Assembly (NCBI GenBank): GCA_014376935.1 | Contig: JACMQO010000121.1 | Location: 1 to 44,609 of the forward strand | DNA: 44,609 bases | Origin: Bdellovibrio sp. | GTDB lineage: Bacteria > Bdellovibrionota > Bdellovibrionia > Bdellovibrionales > Bdellovibrionaceae | Direction of reading: 5' to 3' | Part shown: piece by piece, positions 1 through 9,438 of the stretch | Numbering within the stretch: the first letter of the stretch is position 1 | Layout of the letters: each line of letters starts with the position of its first letter | The notes under the pieces: model-generated | The model's input: only the letters and a program-made list of their open reading frames with translations | Told to the model about the DNA's origin: nothing | The model's database searches: none | Made by a program: the position numbers and the translations under genes

Positions 1-199
1 ACACTAGTTTTTTGAAAGAAATCTACGTCATGTTTTTAGAAATTTTCTTTTTAATTCAGCAGCTTACGTATATTGGTTTTAAACCAAATTCTTCGCGGAA
101 CACGTCCGATTTCAAGGCTTAAGAGAGGGTATCGGTCACGTGGGTTGCACGTTAAGTGCCGGGTAAAATGCGGATCGTTTACGAGGTCGCTTTAAAACA

Positions 200-239
200 C
201 TCTGCAACTTGTACAGTTCGAACTGTACAAGTTGCAGAG
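200..239. repeat. 40-bp perfect zero-spacer palindrome CTCTGCAACTTGTACAGTTC/GAACTGTACAAGTTGCAGAG, about 30 bp past the trpS stop
   Basis: Both 20-nt arms are exact reverse complements in the sequence. Confidence 0.95.
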
Positions 240-269
240 CACTTTAATTCGGTAGCTCGCTAAAAAAAA

Positions 270-1265
270 TTAATAAATCAACTTCATGGCGTGTTTCATT
301 TGATCCATTTTTTTTGCGGCTACTTGTCGTGCCTCTTGTGTTCCGTCAGTTAAAACTTGCTTTACGTAACCAAGGTCAACCGCATACTGTAAGCGTCTTT
401 CGCGCATCGGTGCGATTAACGCATCCATAATTTCGATCAGACGTTTTTTGATTTGTCCGTCACCTAAACCGCCGCGACGGTAGTGCGCTTTTAATTCTTC
501 TAAACCTGCTTTATCAGGATCAAAATAATCTAAGAACATAAAGACGACGTTACCTTCGACAGAGCCCGGATCTTCAATGCGAAGATGATTCGGATCCGTG
601 AACATTGCGTTCACCTTTTTTTTAATTTGGTCAGCGGTGTCACCTAACATAATGGCGTTCCCTAATGATTTACTCATCTTCGCTTTACCGTCAGTGCCGG
701 GCAAGCGGCCAATTTTACCGACGATTGATTTAACGTCTTTAAAACATTTTACCTTGTAGACCAAATTAAATTTTCTAGCGATTTCGTTTGTTTGTTCGAT
801 CATCGGGTTTTGATCTTCGCCCACCGGAACAACGTCAGCATCAAAAGCTAAAATGTCGGCGGCCTGACTGATCGGGTAACAAAAAAATCCGACAGGTAGT
901 GATTCTTCTAAACTTTTTTGCTTAATTTCTTCTTTGATCGTTGGGTTTCTTTGAACACGTGCGACCGTTACTAAGTTCATAAAGTAAAACATCATTTCGC
1001 AAAGTTCAGGAATTTGTGACTGAATAAAAAAAGTACTTTTCTTTGGATCAAGGCCCACTGCTAAATAATCTAAAGCCACCTGAGTCACGTTTTCATGAAC
1101 AAGCTCAGGACGTTCAAAATTATCAGTCATCGCTTGCGAATCAGCGATCAGTAAATACTGTTTATAAGTATCTTGAAAATCAAATCTGTTTTTTAAAGAG
1201 CCCACGTAGTGGCCAATGTGTAAAGGCCCTGTCGGGCGATCGCCCGTTAAAATAATTGGTTTCAT
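270..1265 (-). CDS. trpS: Tryptophanyl-tRNA synthetase
   Basis: N-term ILTGDRPTGPLHIGHYVGSL (HIGH motif) and KMSKS motif (GKAKMSKSLGNAI). Confidence 0.97.
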   Translation of the reverse strand: MKPIILTGDRPTGPLHIGHYVGSLKNRFDFQDTYKQYLLIADSQAMTDNFERPELVHENVTQVALDYLAVGLDPKKSTFFIQSQIPELCEMMFYFMNLVTVARVQRNPTIKEEIKQKSLEESLPVGFFCYPISQAADILAFDADVVPVGEDQNPMIEQTNEIARKFNLVYKVKCFKDVKSIVGKIGRLPGTDGKAKMSKSLGNAIMLGDTADQIKKKVNAMFTDPNHLRIEDPGSVEGNVVFMFLDYFDPDKAGLEELKAHYRRGGLGDGQIKKRLIEIMDALIAPMRERRLQYAVDLGYVKQVLTDGTQEARQVAAKKMDQMKHAMKLIY

Positions 1266-1312
1266 GCGGAACAGATTATTTTATTTGGCTAAATACTTCA
1301 ATTTTAAACTAG

Positions 1313-1921
1313 TTACCTTAACCAAGTAATTTTATTTTCTGTTTTTCTTGGGGCTTTGGGTGGTTTGTGATCTGGGTACCCTAGAACAATGCCGCACAGT
1401 AATTCTATTTCACCTTTTTTATAAAGCTCGTCTTCGGTGACTCCTAAAAATTCGTCGACTTCTTTCTTAATTTCTAGAGGCGCCCCCATGGTGCAACACC
1501 CTAAACCTTCGGCCACGCAGGCTAAGTTTAGATTTTCAACGGCCATGTACACGCTACCTATGCTTGTTAGGTAATTTTCTTCGGCCGTGTTGACCGAGTA
1601 AGCAAAAATTAAGACTGGCGCGTTTCCTAAAGTGAAGAAAAATCTTTCAGTGAAGTCGTACAAGCTGGGCTTTAATTGTTTTTGTAAGATATCTTTAATT
1701 CGAAGCCATGATTTTTGTGAATACGTTAAATAATCATCACGCTTTTTTCCTTGAACAACGAAGAATCGCCAGTTCTGGCGGTTCTTTCCTGACGGCGCAT
1801 GCATGGCCGCATTTAAAATTCTGTTTATGACCTGATCAGGCACTTCGTCCTTTTTAAACTGACGAATAGATTGTCTGGCTTCGATCAACTGATAAAATTG
1901 TTCATGACTTATTTGACCCAT
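1313..1921 (-). CDS. Nitroreductase family protein
   Basis: RQSIRQFKKDEVPDQVINRILNAAMHAPSGKNRQNWRF...GLGCCTMGAP, typical FMN nitroreductase layout. Confidence 0.9.
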   Translation of the reverse strand: MGQISHEQFYQLIEARQSIRQFKKDEVPDQVINRILNAAMHAPSGKNRQNWRFFVVQGKKRDDYLTYSQKSWLRIKDILQKQLKPSLYDFTERFFFTLGNAPVLIFAYSVNTAEENYLTSIGSVYMAVENLNLACVAEGLGCCTMGAPLEIKKEVDEFLGVTEDELYKKGEIELLCGIVLGYPDHKPPKAPRKTENKITWLR

Positions 1922-1949
1922 ACTTAGAAGTATAACAAACTATCAGGCA

Positions 1950-2435
1950 ATGAACACAATTGAAAAATCAGACAAGGTAGGTCAAAAAAAGGTCATCGCG
2001 GGTTTTATCGCGATCGCCATCATCGTTGCTGGGTTGACCTCGATCCCAACTGTCCGATCGAAGTTATCAGCTTTCATCAATCCACCAAGTCGAAATGTAT
2101 TGGCTAAAATCACCGGTTATTTTACATCAGACCAAATCGAATTCTTAATTTTAAAAGTAAAAACTGCGGGCGGATTAGAAATCGATGTTTTTCAAATTGA
2201 TCCTGCGACAAAAACGCAAACTTTTAAACAAAAGTTTGATCTGGCTGAAGATAGCGATGCCTATGTGACTTTAGATAAAAATTCGACAAGCTTGGCTTTG
2301 CAAGATGTCGATCATGATGGCCATTTAGATATCGTTGCGCCATCTGTAGATCGTAACGGCAATTTACGACTGAATACCTTTCGTTTTAATGCGGACCTAA
2401 AAATGTTCGAATTATATCAAGGTAAGCCAGAGTAA
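1950..2435 (+). CDS. Membrane-anchored protein with FG-GAP/VCBS-like motif
   Basis: N-terminal TM segment; C-terminal DVDHDGHLDIVAPSVDRNGNLRL resembles an FG-GAP calcium-binding loop. Confidence 0.55.
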   Translation: MNTIEKSDKVGQKKVIAGFIAIAIIVAGLTSIPTVRSKLSAFINPPSRNVLAKITGYFTSDQIEFLILKVKTAGGLEIDVFQIDPATKTQTFKQKFDLAEDSDAYVTLDKNSTSLALQDVDHDGHLDIVAPSVDRNGNLRLNTFRFNADLKMFELYQGKPE

Positions 2436-2561
2436 ATTCTGGCTAGATCCAATCAGAAAACGATCGAAAATCTAGATATAGAAAAAATTCAACCTTTACT
2501 AAAAACATAGCTTCTTTTGTGTTTGGATTTTATACGTAAACGTCTATTTCAAGGGGATTTT

Positions 2562-2915
2562 ATGAAACTTATCATCAGCTTAATTGTATCTTCATTCCTT
2601 ATGAACTCAGTTTGTTTCGGAAAAACTGTTTTAACTTGTAAACCAGTCGCTAACGATGGCTTCGTTAAAAGTTTAATTTTATTTAAAGATGGCGATATTT
2701 ACAGAGCTAAAATGGAAACTGCAATGCAAGACGGTGTTGTTGACGTTCAATTAAACACACCAATGATCACGCCAACATCGACCAATTATACTTTGGTTGA
2801 AGATCATGATTTAAAGGTAACGTTAGTAACTTATGAAAAAAACGCCGTTGTTTTAACAGAGTCTATTTACGATGCTTCTGAGCCGACAACAGTGCAATTC
2901 TTAAAGTGCAAATAG
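2562..2915 (+). CDS. Small secreted hypothetical protein
   Basis: Start moved to ATG 2562 preceded by AAGGGG; signal peptide MKLIISLIVSSFLMNSVCFG; ORF-track start 2517 looks too early. Confidence 0.65.
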   Translation: MKLIISLIVSSFLMNSVCFGKTVLTCKPVANDGFVKSLILFKDGDIYRAKMETAMQDGVVDVQLNTPMITPTSTNYTLVEDHDLKVTLVTYEKNAVVLTESIYDASEPTTVQFLKCK

Positions 2916-2940
2916 CTTTCAAATTACACTAAGCCTTAAA

Positions 2941-4044
2941 CTAAGGCTTAGCTTTTTCTGAAGTATTCGTAGCTGGCGTCGGAATCACTTTTTTTAAATC
3001 TCTCCAGGATTTTCCTTCTCGAGCTTTTGAATTCATTTGAAAAGTTTTAACCGCAGAACTATGGGCTGCGTACGTTTCGCTAAATAACGTTGTTCCATCA
3101 TTGCGACTAACAAAAAATAGATATTTCGTCGAAGCGGGCATTAAGGCCGCTTTAATGGCGTCTTCACCCGGATTCGAAATTGGGGTTGGTGGCAATCCGT
3201 AATTTGTGTACGAATTGTAGCGTGTCGGAGTAACCAAATCCAACTTCGTAATGTTATTCGGCATCTGGCCTTTTAACATCGCAATCCCGTACAAAACTGT
3301 TGGATCGGTTTGTAATTTTATTTTTTGCGCTAATCGATTATGAAAGACGGATGAAACAAGTGGGCGATCAGAACTAGCACCCGTCTCTTTTTCAACGATA
3401 CTAGCAAATGTGACCGCTTGATTACGCGTCCATTTTTTTTCTTTCGCCGCAACTTCATATTTTGACCAAACCAAAAGAAATCTTTTTACCATTTGGGTAA
3501 CAATCGATCTCATCGTTTCAAATTTAGTTATTTTATAAGTTTCGGGAAATAAATAGCCTTCTAGGCTTTCTAAATCTTCATTCAATAGCGATTTGATGAA
3601 CTCTTTATCCCGCACGAGTTTAAAAAATTCAGCTTTTGTTCCATAACCTGATTTTTCAAAAATTTCTGCAATATCAAATTGGGTTAGACCTTCGGCGACC
3701 GTAAAATTTCTGGTTACACTTTTGCCTGAAGCTAAAACCGATAAGATTTGGTCGGCATTCATCGTTTTATTTAAAGCGTACTCGCCGACTTTTAACTTCG
3801 AACTCATTTTACGTAGCCGTGCGTACATCATAAATAAATTTGAATTACGGATAAAACCCTTATCCTGAAGATCATTCACGATCTGAGTCATACTTGCGCC
3901 CGGGCTTACGTCAAATAAAACCTCGGTCGAATCCTTACTCATGCCCTTCCATAGAAATTGGTACGCAAAGAAAGTCATCGTCAAAGCTGCCGCAGCTATC
4001 AATGTTAGAAAACTTGCGGACAAAAGTTTTGTCTTTTTAGTCAA
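2941..4044 (-). CDS. mltG: Endolytic murein transglycosylase MltG
   Basis: N-terminal TM, FTVAEGLTQFDIAEIF, GYLFPETYKI, ASIVEKETG, LQTDPTVLYG, YNSYTNYGLPPTPISNPG motifs. Confidence 0.96.
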   Translation of the reverse strand: MTKKTKLLSASFLTLIAAAALTMTFFAYQFLWKGMSKDSTEVLFDVSPGASMTQIVNDLQDKGFIRNSNLFMMYARLRKMSSKLKVGEYALNKTMNADQILSVLASGKSVTRNFTVAEGLTQFDIAEIFEKSGYGTKAEFFKLVRDKEFIKSLLNEDLESLEGYLFPETYKITKFETMRSIVTQMVKRFLLVWSKYEVAAKEKKWTRNQAVTFASIVEKETGASSDRPLVSSVFHNRLAQKIKLQTDPTVLYGIAMLKGQMPNNITKLDLVTPTRYNSYTNYGLPPTPISNPGEDAIKAALMPASTKYLFFVSRNDGTTLFSETYAAHSSAVKTFQMNSKAREGKSWRDLKKVIPTPATNTSEKAKP

Positions 4045-5542
4045 GCGTCACTCCGGGAAGAAGCTTCGTTTTATCTAACGACGTTGGGTCTTCTAAACTT
4101 GCAACCGGCACTGTGCAGTACTGAATTGCAAAGTGCGCTGACGGTCGATCGTTACCAGATTTACCCATGCCGCCAAAAGGCAGGCGCGAACTTGCACCGT
4201 TCGTTGTGCGATTCCAATTTAAAATACCGACGCGCGCTTGTAACAAGGCTTCGTTATATAACTCTTTATTTTTAGTGAATAAAGACATGGCCAAACCGTA
4301 CCCCGTGGAATTAACGATTTCCATCGTGTTGTTGAAATCACTTGATCTGTAAATCGCCACATTTGGACCAAAAATTTCAGTTTTTTGATACATTGAATTG
4401 GGATCAAATTTTTTCACTAGATGAATACTTGGCGTTACGTAATGACCTTTGTGATCTAGATCTAAACTTTTTCCGCGCATTAAACTTTCTGCATTTTCAC
4501 GATTCGCCATCTCTTGAAAACGGATGTATTTTTCAACGGCTGGTTGATTTATCAATGGACCCATGAAAGGATTTTTAGACCAGTGACCGATCGTTAATTT
4601 TTTAGCCGCTTCATAAAAACGGTCGGTGAATTGGTCTGCAATTCTATCATGAACAATAACCCTTGATGTTCCTGAGCAACGTTGACCCGTCGACATGAAT
4701 GCTCCGACCAATGTTTCGTAAATCGCCTTATCCATATCAGCATCATCCCAAACGACGGTCGCGTTTTTACCGCCCATTTCTAATGCTAATATTTTCCAAT
4801 AGTGATTTAAAGTTTCTTGTTTAATTTTAAGTCCGACTTCGTAAGAACCAGTAAATAAAATTCCATCGACTAACTCGTGCGCCACAAGACGACGACCCGT
4901 TTCAGCTTCGCCGTGAACCAGATTGAAAACTCCCGGAGGAAGCTCTGCCTTTTCGATCATCTGCGCATAGAATTGGCCAACAGCTGGTGTTTGCTCTGAC
5001 GGTTTAAAGACAACGGTATTACCAGAAATTAATGCGGGTATAATATGTCCGTTTGGTAAGTGGGCCGGAAAATTAAAGGGACCAAGTACCGCCATCACGC
5101 CACGCGATCGGTAACGAATGACCCCGTCAACTTGAGGTAAGGCATTCACGATACGTTCGTCTTCGATCAGTTTTAATGAGGCATTTAAAGTAATATCAAT
5201 TTTTCCGGCTAAAGCTTTCGCCTCGGTGGTTGAATCCCATAACGCCTTACCTGTATCACGCGCGATGATCTCAGCCATTTCTGATTCGTGAGCAACAAAG
5301 ACATCACGTAATTTAAGTAGATGACGCTTTCTTTCTTCGACGGTTAATCGAGCCCAAGGTCCGTAAGCTTGTTTAGCGACTTGAACCGCGCGATCCACGT
5401 TATCCAACTTGTATGAAGTTGTCATAATTTCGTCGTTTGTATCGCCAGGGCTAATATCTTTAAGCTGACCATTTGGTTTATCCGGTAAAGAAAATTTGCC
5501 GTGAATAAAATCGCCTAGAAATGTTAAATCTTTTAATGCCAT
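4037..5542 (-). CDS. astD: Succinylglutamate-semialdehyde dehydrogenase
   Basis: Aldehyde dehydrogenase with ALEMGGKNATVVWDDAD and STGQRCSGTSR active-site Cys; adjacent to astA. Confidence 0.93.
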   Translation of the reverse strand: MALKDLTFLGDFIHGKFSLPDKPNGQLKDISPGDTNDEIMTTSYKLDNVDRAVQVAKQAYGPWARLTVEERKRHLLKLRDVFVAHESEMAEIIARDTGKALWDSTTEAKALAGKIDITLNASLKLIEDERIVNALPQVDGVIRYRSRGVMAVLGPFNFPAHLPNGHIIPALISGNTVVFKPSEQTPAVGQFYAQMIEKAELPPGVFNLVHGEAETGRRLVAHELVDGILFTGSYEVGLKIKQETLNHYWKILALEMGGKNATVVWDDADMDKAIYETLVGAFMSTGQRCSGTSRVIVHDRIADQFTDRFYEAAKKLTIGHWSKNPFMGPLINQPAVEKYIRFQEMANRENAESLMRGKSLDLDHKGHYVTPSIHLVKKFDPNSMYQKTEIFGPNVAIYRSSDFNNTMEIVNSTGYGLAMSLFTKNKELYNEALLQARVGILNWNRTTNGASSRLPFGGMGKSGNDRPSAHFAIQYCTVPVASLEDPTSLDKTKLLPGVTLD

Positions 5543-5545
5543 AAA

Positions 5546-6577
5546 TTACTTTCTTCCATATTCAAATGGACTGACAAAAACATTTTGTCCGATATCAAGT
5601 TGTAATAGATCGCGTGATTTACTTGGTAAATAAACGCTGTCGCCGCTAATTTCATAACCCGAAGAAATACACTTAAAGTCATCAGAGCCTGCGCCCACTA
5701 AACCTTTTTGCGTAAATGCCACATCTTTACCTTCGCTCACGCGTAGGCTTTTACCCTGCTTAATAGGTAAAATATCTTTTGTTTTTGCTCCGTAATGGGG
5801 GCCTCCATCAAAAGGATCTACTTCTTCTAAGTATTCAAAGCCGATACTTTCTAATAGATGCTGCGCTGGTTTTGTGGCTTCACCCACACGGCCTAAAACA
5901 AGCCTTGCTTTGGCATCAAGTAAACTTAAATAAATATCTTCTTCTGGAAATAATGATTCAATAAATTCTTTACTTGTTTGTGAAAGTAAATCCGCTTCTT
6001 GATACGGAAGCCCTGTGAATCTGCGGCCTAAGGCCTCCCAAAATTCGCTACGTCCTTCTTCGGTTAAGGGTGGAGTTAATTCGCAAAGAACGCGCTCTTC
6101 GAAACGATCTGGATTTATTCCCATATAGACGAAACGGCTTAAAGAAATTTGTTTTCCTAAACGCTCGGGTCTACGACGATAGATTTTATCAACTAAAAGA
6201 CCACCAATTTCAGTCGGACCTTCCGTGTCTAATTGAAAACGTAAAACTTGATGGATAAATCCTACGCCTAAATCTTTAGAAAAATGATCGCGCTTTAATA
6301 CTTTAAAATAACTGTGTGGGGTTTTTTCATTACCGTGTTTAGCAATAATAAGCGAACTGCCAACAACTAGCTTTTCTTCGATATCTTCGACAACAAAAAT
6401 ATATTCCGTATCGGCTTTATCTAGTTTGCCGGCAAACGAAGCTTCGCTACGTGCGATTTTTTCAGTTAATACTTTACGATCACCTGGTAAGTTCAGCAGA
6501 TTAAACTGCTTCGCCAAGTCTGTTAATTGCTGCAGGTCTTCCCGGCGTACATTTCTTACGATAAAACTCATAAACAA
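5546..6577 (-). CDS. astA: Arginine/ornithine N-succinyltransferase
   Basis: FWEALGRRFTGLPYQEADLLS, SKEFIESLFPEEDIYLSLL, VDPFDGGPHYGA motifs typical of AstA. Confidence 0.94.
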   Translation of the reverse strand: MFMSFIVRNVRREDLQQLTDLAKQFNLLNLPGDRKVLTEKIARSEASFAGKLDKADTEYIFVVEDIEEKLVVGSSLIIAKHGNEKTPHSYFKVLKRDHFSKDLGVGFIHQVLRFQLDTEGPTEIGGLLVDKIYRRRPERLGKQISLSRFVYMGINPDRFEERVLCELTPPLTEEGRSEFWEALGRRFTGLPYQEADLLSQTSKEFIESLFPEEDIYLSLLDAKARLVLGRVGEATKPAQHLLESIGFEYLEEVDPFDGGPHYGAKTKDILPIKQGKSLRVSEGKDVAFTQKGLVGAGSDDFKCISSGYEISGDSVYLPSKSRDLLQLDIGQNVFVSPFEYGRK

Positions 6578-7956
6578 AACCTTTCTACCATCTGTTCGTA
6601 GAACAAAATGGATTTTTCTAAGTCTGATATTTTAACATGCTCTTCGGGGGTATGGACATTATCTTGCCTAGCCCCTGCCGCGAAACAAATGCATTCGATA
6701 TTTAAACGTGTAAAAAGACTGGCCTCATTCGTTGAAGCCAACGATTTGCAGCTGGGGTCTAAATCTAGCTTTGTTAAAATACTTTGGGCTGCTTTAATTA
6801 ATTGTGAATTATCAGCCGTTCTAAACGGACGCTTATAGTCAGTAATATTAAATTGCGCCTGATTTTCATCGCAGACTTTTTTAATATCTTGCATCCATTT
6901 TTCATAATGCTCTTGCGTGACGTTTGGCAAAATACGACATGAACCGCCCAACAGAATCGAGTCATCACTGGTTCTAACTAAACCAATGCTTAACGTGGAA
7001 TGAACGGGCTCAAATTCGGTATCTTGAATTGATTCCATTTCTTGTTGAACCGATTTTAGTACGTTATAGATTTTATTCATTTTTCGTAATGTCACACTTT
7101 GACCTTCGGTCGTAAAATCAAGTTCAACAATAGCTTGGTTCGGAATCGTATTAAAACGAATACCACCGTCGGCTTCGACGATCATCATATCGTCTGGCAT
7201 CTTTTGAAGATATTCGAACATTTTTACGATCGCATTATCACCCAAATGCGGAAGCGACGAATGAGCCGCCTTTCCAGAAAATATTTTTGACTGGGTTGAC
7301 GTTGATTCTAGCTGATCGTGTCTTAATTTGTGTTCGATTTCTGCCGGAGACAGCGGAATCCGAATTTCAACCGTGGCAAAACCCTTGGCCGCATGAATTA
7401 TGTTTAAATTACTAGGCTCGCCAATCAGTGCGTATTTCGCGTTAATTTTATTTTTACGAATTAATTTTAAAGCGCCTTGCATTCCCGTTTCTTCGCCGAA
7501 AGTACCGACCAAAACTGGTTTTAAGGCGTTAAATTTTTTGCCTTTCATCTTTTTTAAAGCTTCAAGCTTACATAAAAAATCAAGCTTTACTTCGGCTGTT
7601 CCCACTCCGTAAATAGCTCCATCAATGATGGTGGCATCATACGGGTTAAAACCATTTTTTTTCCATAATGCAAAATGACCAGGATCAACAGTATCTAAAT
7701 GCGTCTGCAAAAGAAACTCTTGATCGCCTGGTTTAAACTCTTCGGTGCGAATGATAATATTGTCTTGCGCGATACCGTTTTGAACTTCGTTCATAACTTC
7801 AACGATGAAGCCTTCGGCCCGCGCAAGTTCTGCCAAATACTGAACACTTTCAACCGTTGAACTGGTTGGAGAGCTATCAAATGATATTAGTTTTCGGCAT
7901 GATTCAATAAAGTTCAAAAGTAACCTAACCCAAACCTTGTAAGATTGATTTTTCAA
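6568..7956 (-). CDS. M20 family metallohydrolase (ArgE/DapE-like deacylase)
   Basis: LLQTHLDTVDPG, GEETGMQGALK, GEPSNLNIIHAAKG, FSGKAAHSS; start uncertain, a TTG just after the upstream stop is an alternative. Confidence 0.85.
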   Translation of the reverse strand: MKNQSYKVWVRLLLNFIESCRKLISFDSSPTSSTVESVQYLAELARAEGFIVEVMNEVQNGIAQDNIIIRTEEFKPGDQEFLLQTHLDTVDPGHFALWKKNGFNPYDATIIDGAIYGVGTAEVKLDFLCKLEALKKMKGKKFNALKPVLVGTFGEETGMQGALKLIRKNKINAKYALIGEPSNLNIIHAAKGFATVEIRIPLSPAEIEHKLRHDQLESTSTQSKIFSGKAAHSSLPHLGDNAIVKMFEYLQKMPDDMMIVEADGGIRFNTIPNQAIVELDFTTEGQSVTLRKMNKIYNVLKSVQQEMESIQDTEFEPVHSTLSIGLVRTSDDSILLGGSCRILPNVTQEHYEKWMQDIKKVCDENQAQFNITDYKRPFRTADNSQLIKAAQSILTKLDLDPSCKSLASTNEASLFTRLNIECICFAAGARQDNVHTPEEHVKISDLEKSILFYEQMVERFCL

Positions 7957-9349
7957 TAAGTTGTAAAGCCGTTTCGATATCTTGATCTTGAATAATCGCT
8001 GGTACTAACAAGCGAATACGAACTGGATCTTTACCACAGCTAAATGCGATCAACCCATTCTGGAACATCTTCTTAATTAGAAGTTCAACTTGTTCTTTTT
8101 TTCCATCAAACGGAGTAAAGGCAATCATTAATCCCATTCCGCCCGCATCAATAACTAATCCCTTACAAGTCGTTTCGTTCAAACGGTTTAATCCGTCGAT
8201 GAAACGTCTGTGGATTTCCATGATGCGACCATTTGGTCCGATGTAGCCTTCTGCTAAAATATTTAAAATTTCTAACCCGGCCATCATTGAACCCGTGCTG
8301 CCCGAGAATGTTCCGGCAATTAAACCCGGTTTTGGATTGTATTCTTCAGTATAGAACGTAACGCCTAGTTGAACCGTTTTTGCGATCGTCACGATATCAA
8401 CGTATTGTCCTAAATCCATCGTTTCAAAGGCGAAGTATTCACCGGTACGAGCAAATGTTTGAACTTCGTCGGCCCAAATTGCAATTTTATTTTGCTTACA
8501 GAATTCTAACATCGGAACGTAAAATTCACGAGGCACGGGAACGAATCCACCCTCTCCCAACATCGGTTCAAAAACAAAACATGAAACATCTTTTTCATGT
8601 TTCGCGTAAAGCTCTTTCATCGCCTTTAAAGCCTTTTCAGCACTTTGCGGATCTTTTTTATCGTAATTTGGTATTCTTAGAACTTCATTGTAATCTGGAA
8701 GTCCCTGTTTATAAGCCGGATTATCAGTGACTTCGGCCATCATCGTTGAACGACCTGCAAACGCATTTTTCATTGCAAAAATATGTCTAGCCGGAGAATT
8801 TTTTTGACGAGCTAATTTTAAAGCGCTTTCGTTAGCCATTGTGCCGCACGTTGCAAACCATGCATGCTTCAATCGGCTTTTTCTAGAGGCGATTTGCACT
8901 AACTTTTCTGATAGCTGCCAGTATTCGTTATTCGGCTGAAGATTTCCTTGCATCACGATATCCGCTAAAGCCCCACGAACCGTTGCTTTCATCACGCGTG
9001 GGTGACTATGACCCATGATGTGAATTCCAATTCCGTTAATTAAATCTAATTTTACGCTACCGTCTTCTAATTCAACGTAAACTCCGTTACCGGCTCCGGT
9101 TCCGATGTATGGATGGTATAAAGGACGACCACGTAATGCGCCCAAGTGATCCATTTTTTTCTTAAACTGTTCAACTAAATGAGGTTGCGGAGGACGAACT
9201 CCGAACAATGATCCATTATGAACGGTGACTTCATCGACAAGATCAGTCACTAACCCTTCAACAATGGGATCTTTGTCAATTTGACGACCCACAAGTGTTT
9301 CATCTGAGTTTTGAACGTAGTTCATTGCATTTTTAAAAACCGATAGCAT
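7925..9349 (-). CDS. Class III PLP aminotransferase (AstC/ArgD-like)
   Basis: GIGIHIMGHSHPRV, WADEVQTFARTGEYFAFE, IVTIAKTVQLG (putative PLP Lys). Confidence 0.87.
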   Translation of the reverse strand: MLSVFKNAMNYVQNSDETLVGRQIDKDPIVEGLVTDLVDEVTVHNGSLFGVRPPQPHLVEQFKKKMDHLGALRGRPLYHPYIGTGAGNGVYVELEDGSVKLDLINGIGIHIMGHSHPRVMKATVRGALADIVMQGNLQPNNEYWQLSEKLVQIASRKSRLKHAWFATCGTMANESALKLARQKNSPARHIFAMKNAFAGRSTMMAEVTDNPAYKQGLPDYNEVLRIPNYDKKDPQSAEKALKAMKELYAKHEKDVSCFVFEPMLGEGGFVPVPREFYVPMLEFCKQNKIAIWADEVQTFARTGEYFAFETMDLGQYVDIVTIAKTVQLGVTFYTEEYNPKPGLIAGTFSGSTGSMMAGLEILNILAEGYIGPNGRIMEIHRRFIDGLNRLNETTCKGLVIDAGGMGLMIAFTPFDGKKEQVELLIKKMFQNGLIAFSCGKDPVRIRLLVPAIIQDQDIETALQLIEKSILQGLG

Positions 9350-9438
9350 ATAAAAACCCTTCTTTAGTTTATATTTAAAATATGTCTTTAACCTGAATAG
9401 TTTACCTTGGTGCAGTAGCTCATGACAATTACAGCCGG

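Noticed and set aside
4084-4566. Cluster of short ORFs (4084, 4167, 4219, 4342) in the astD region
   Set aside because: All lie within or antisense to astD, which has intact family motifs.
8380-8730. 116-aa plus-strand ORF
   Set aside because: Entirely antisense to the well-supported class III aminotransferase; no SD or recognisable motif.
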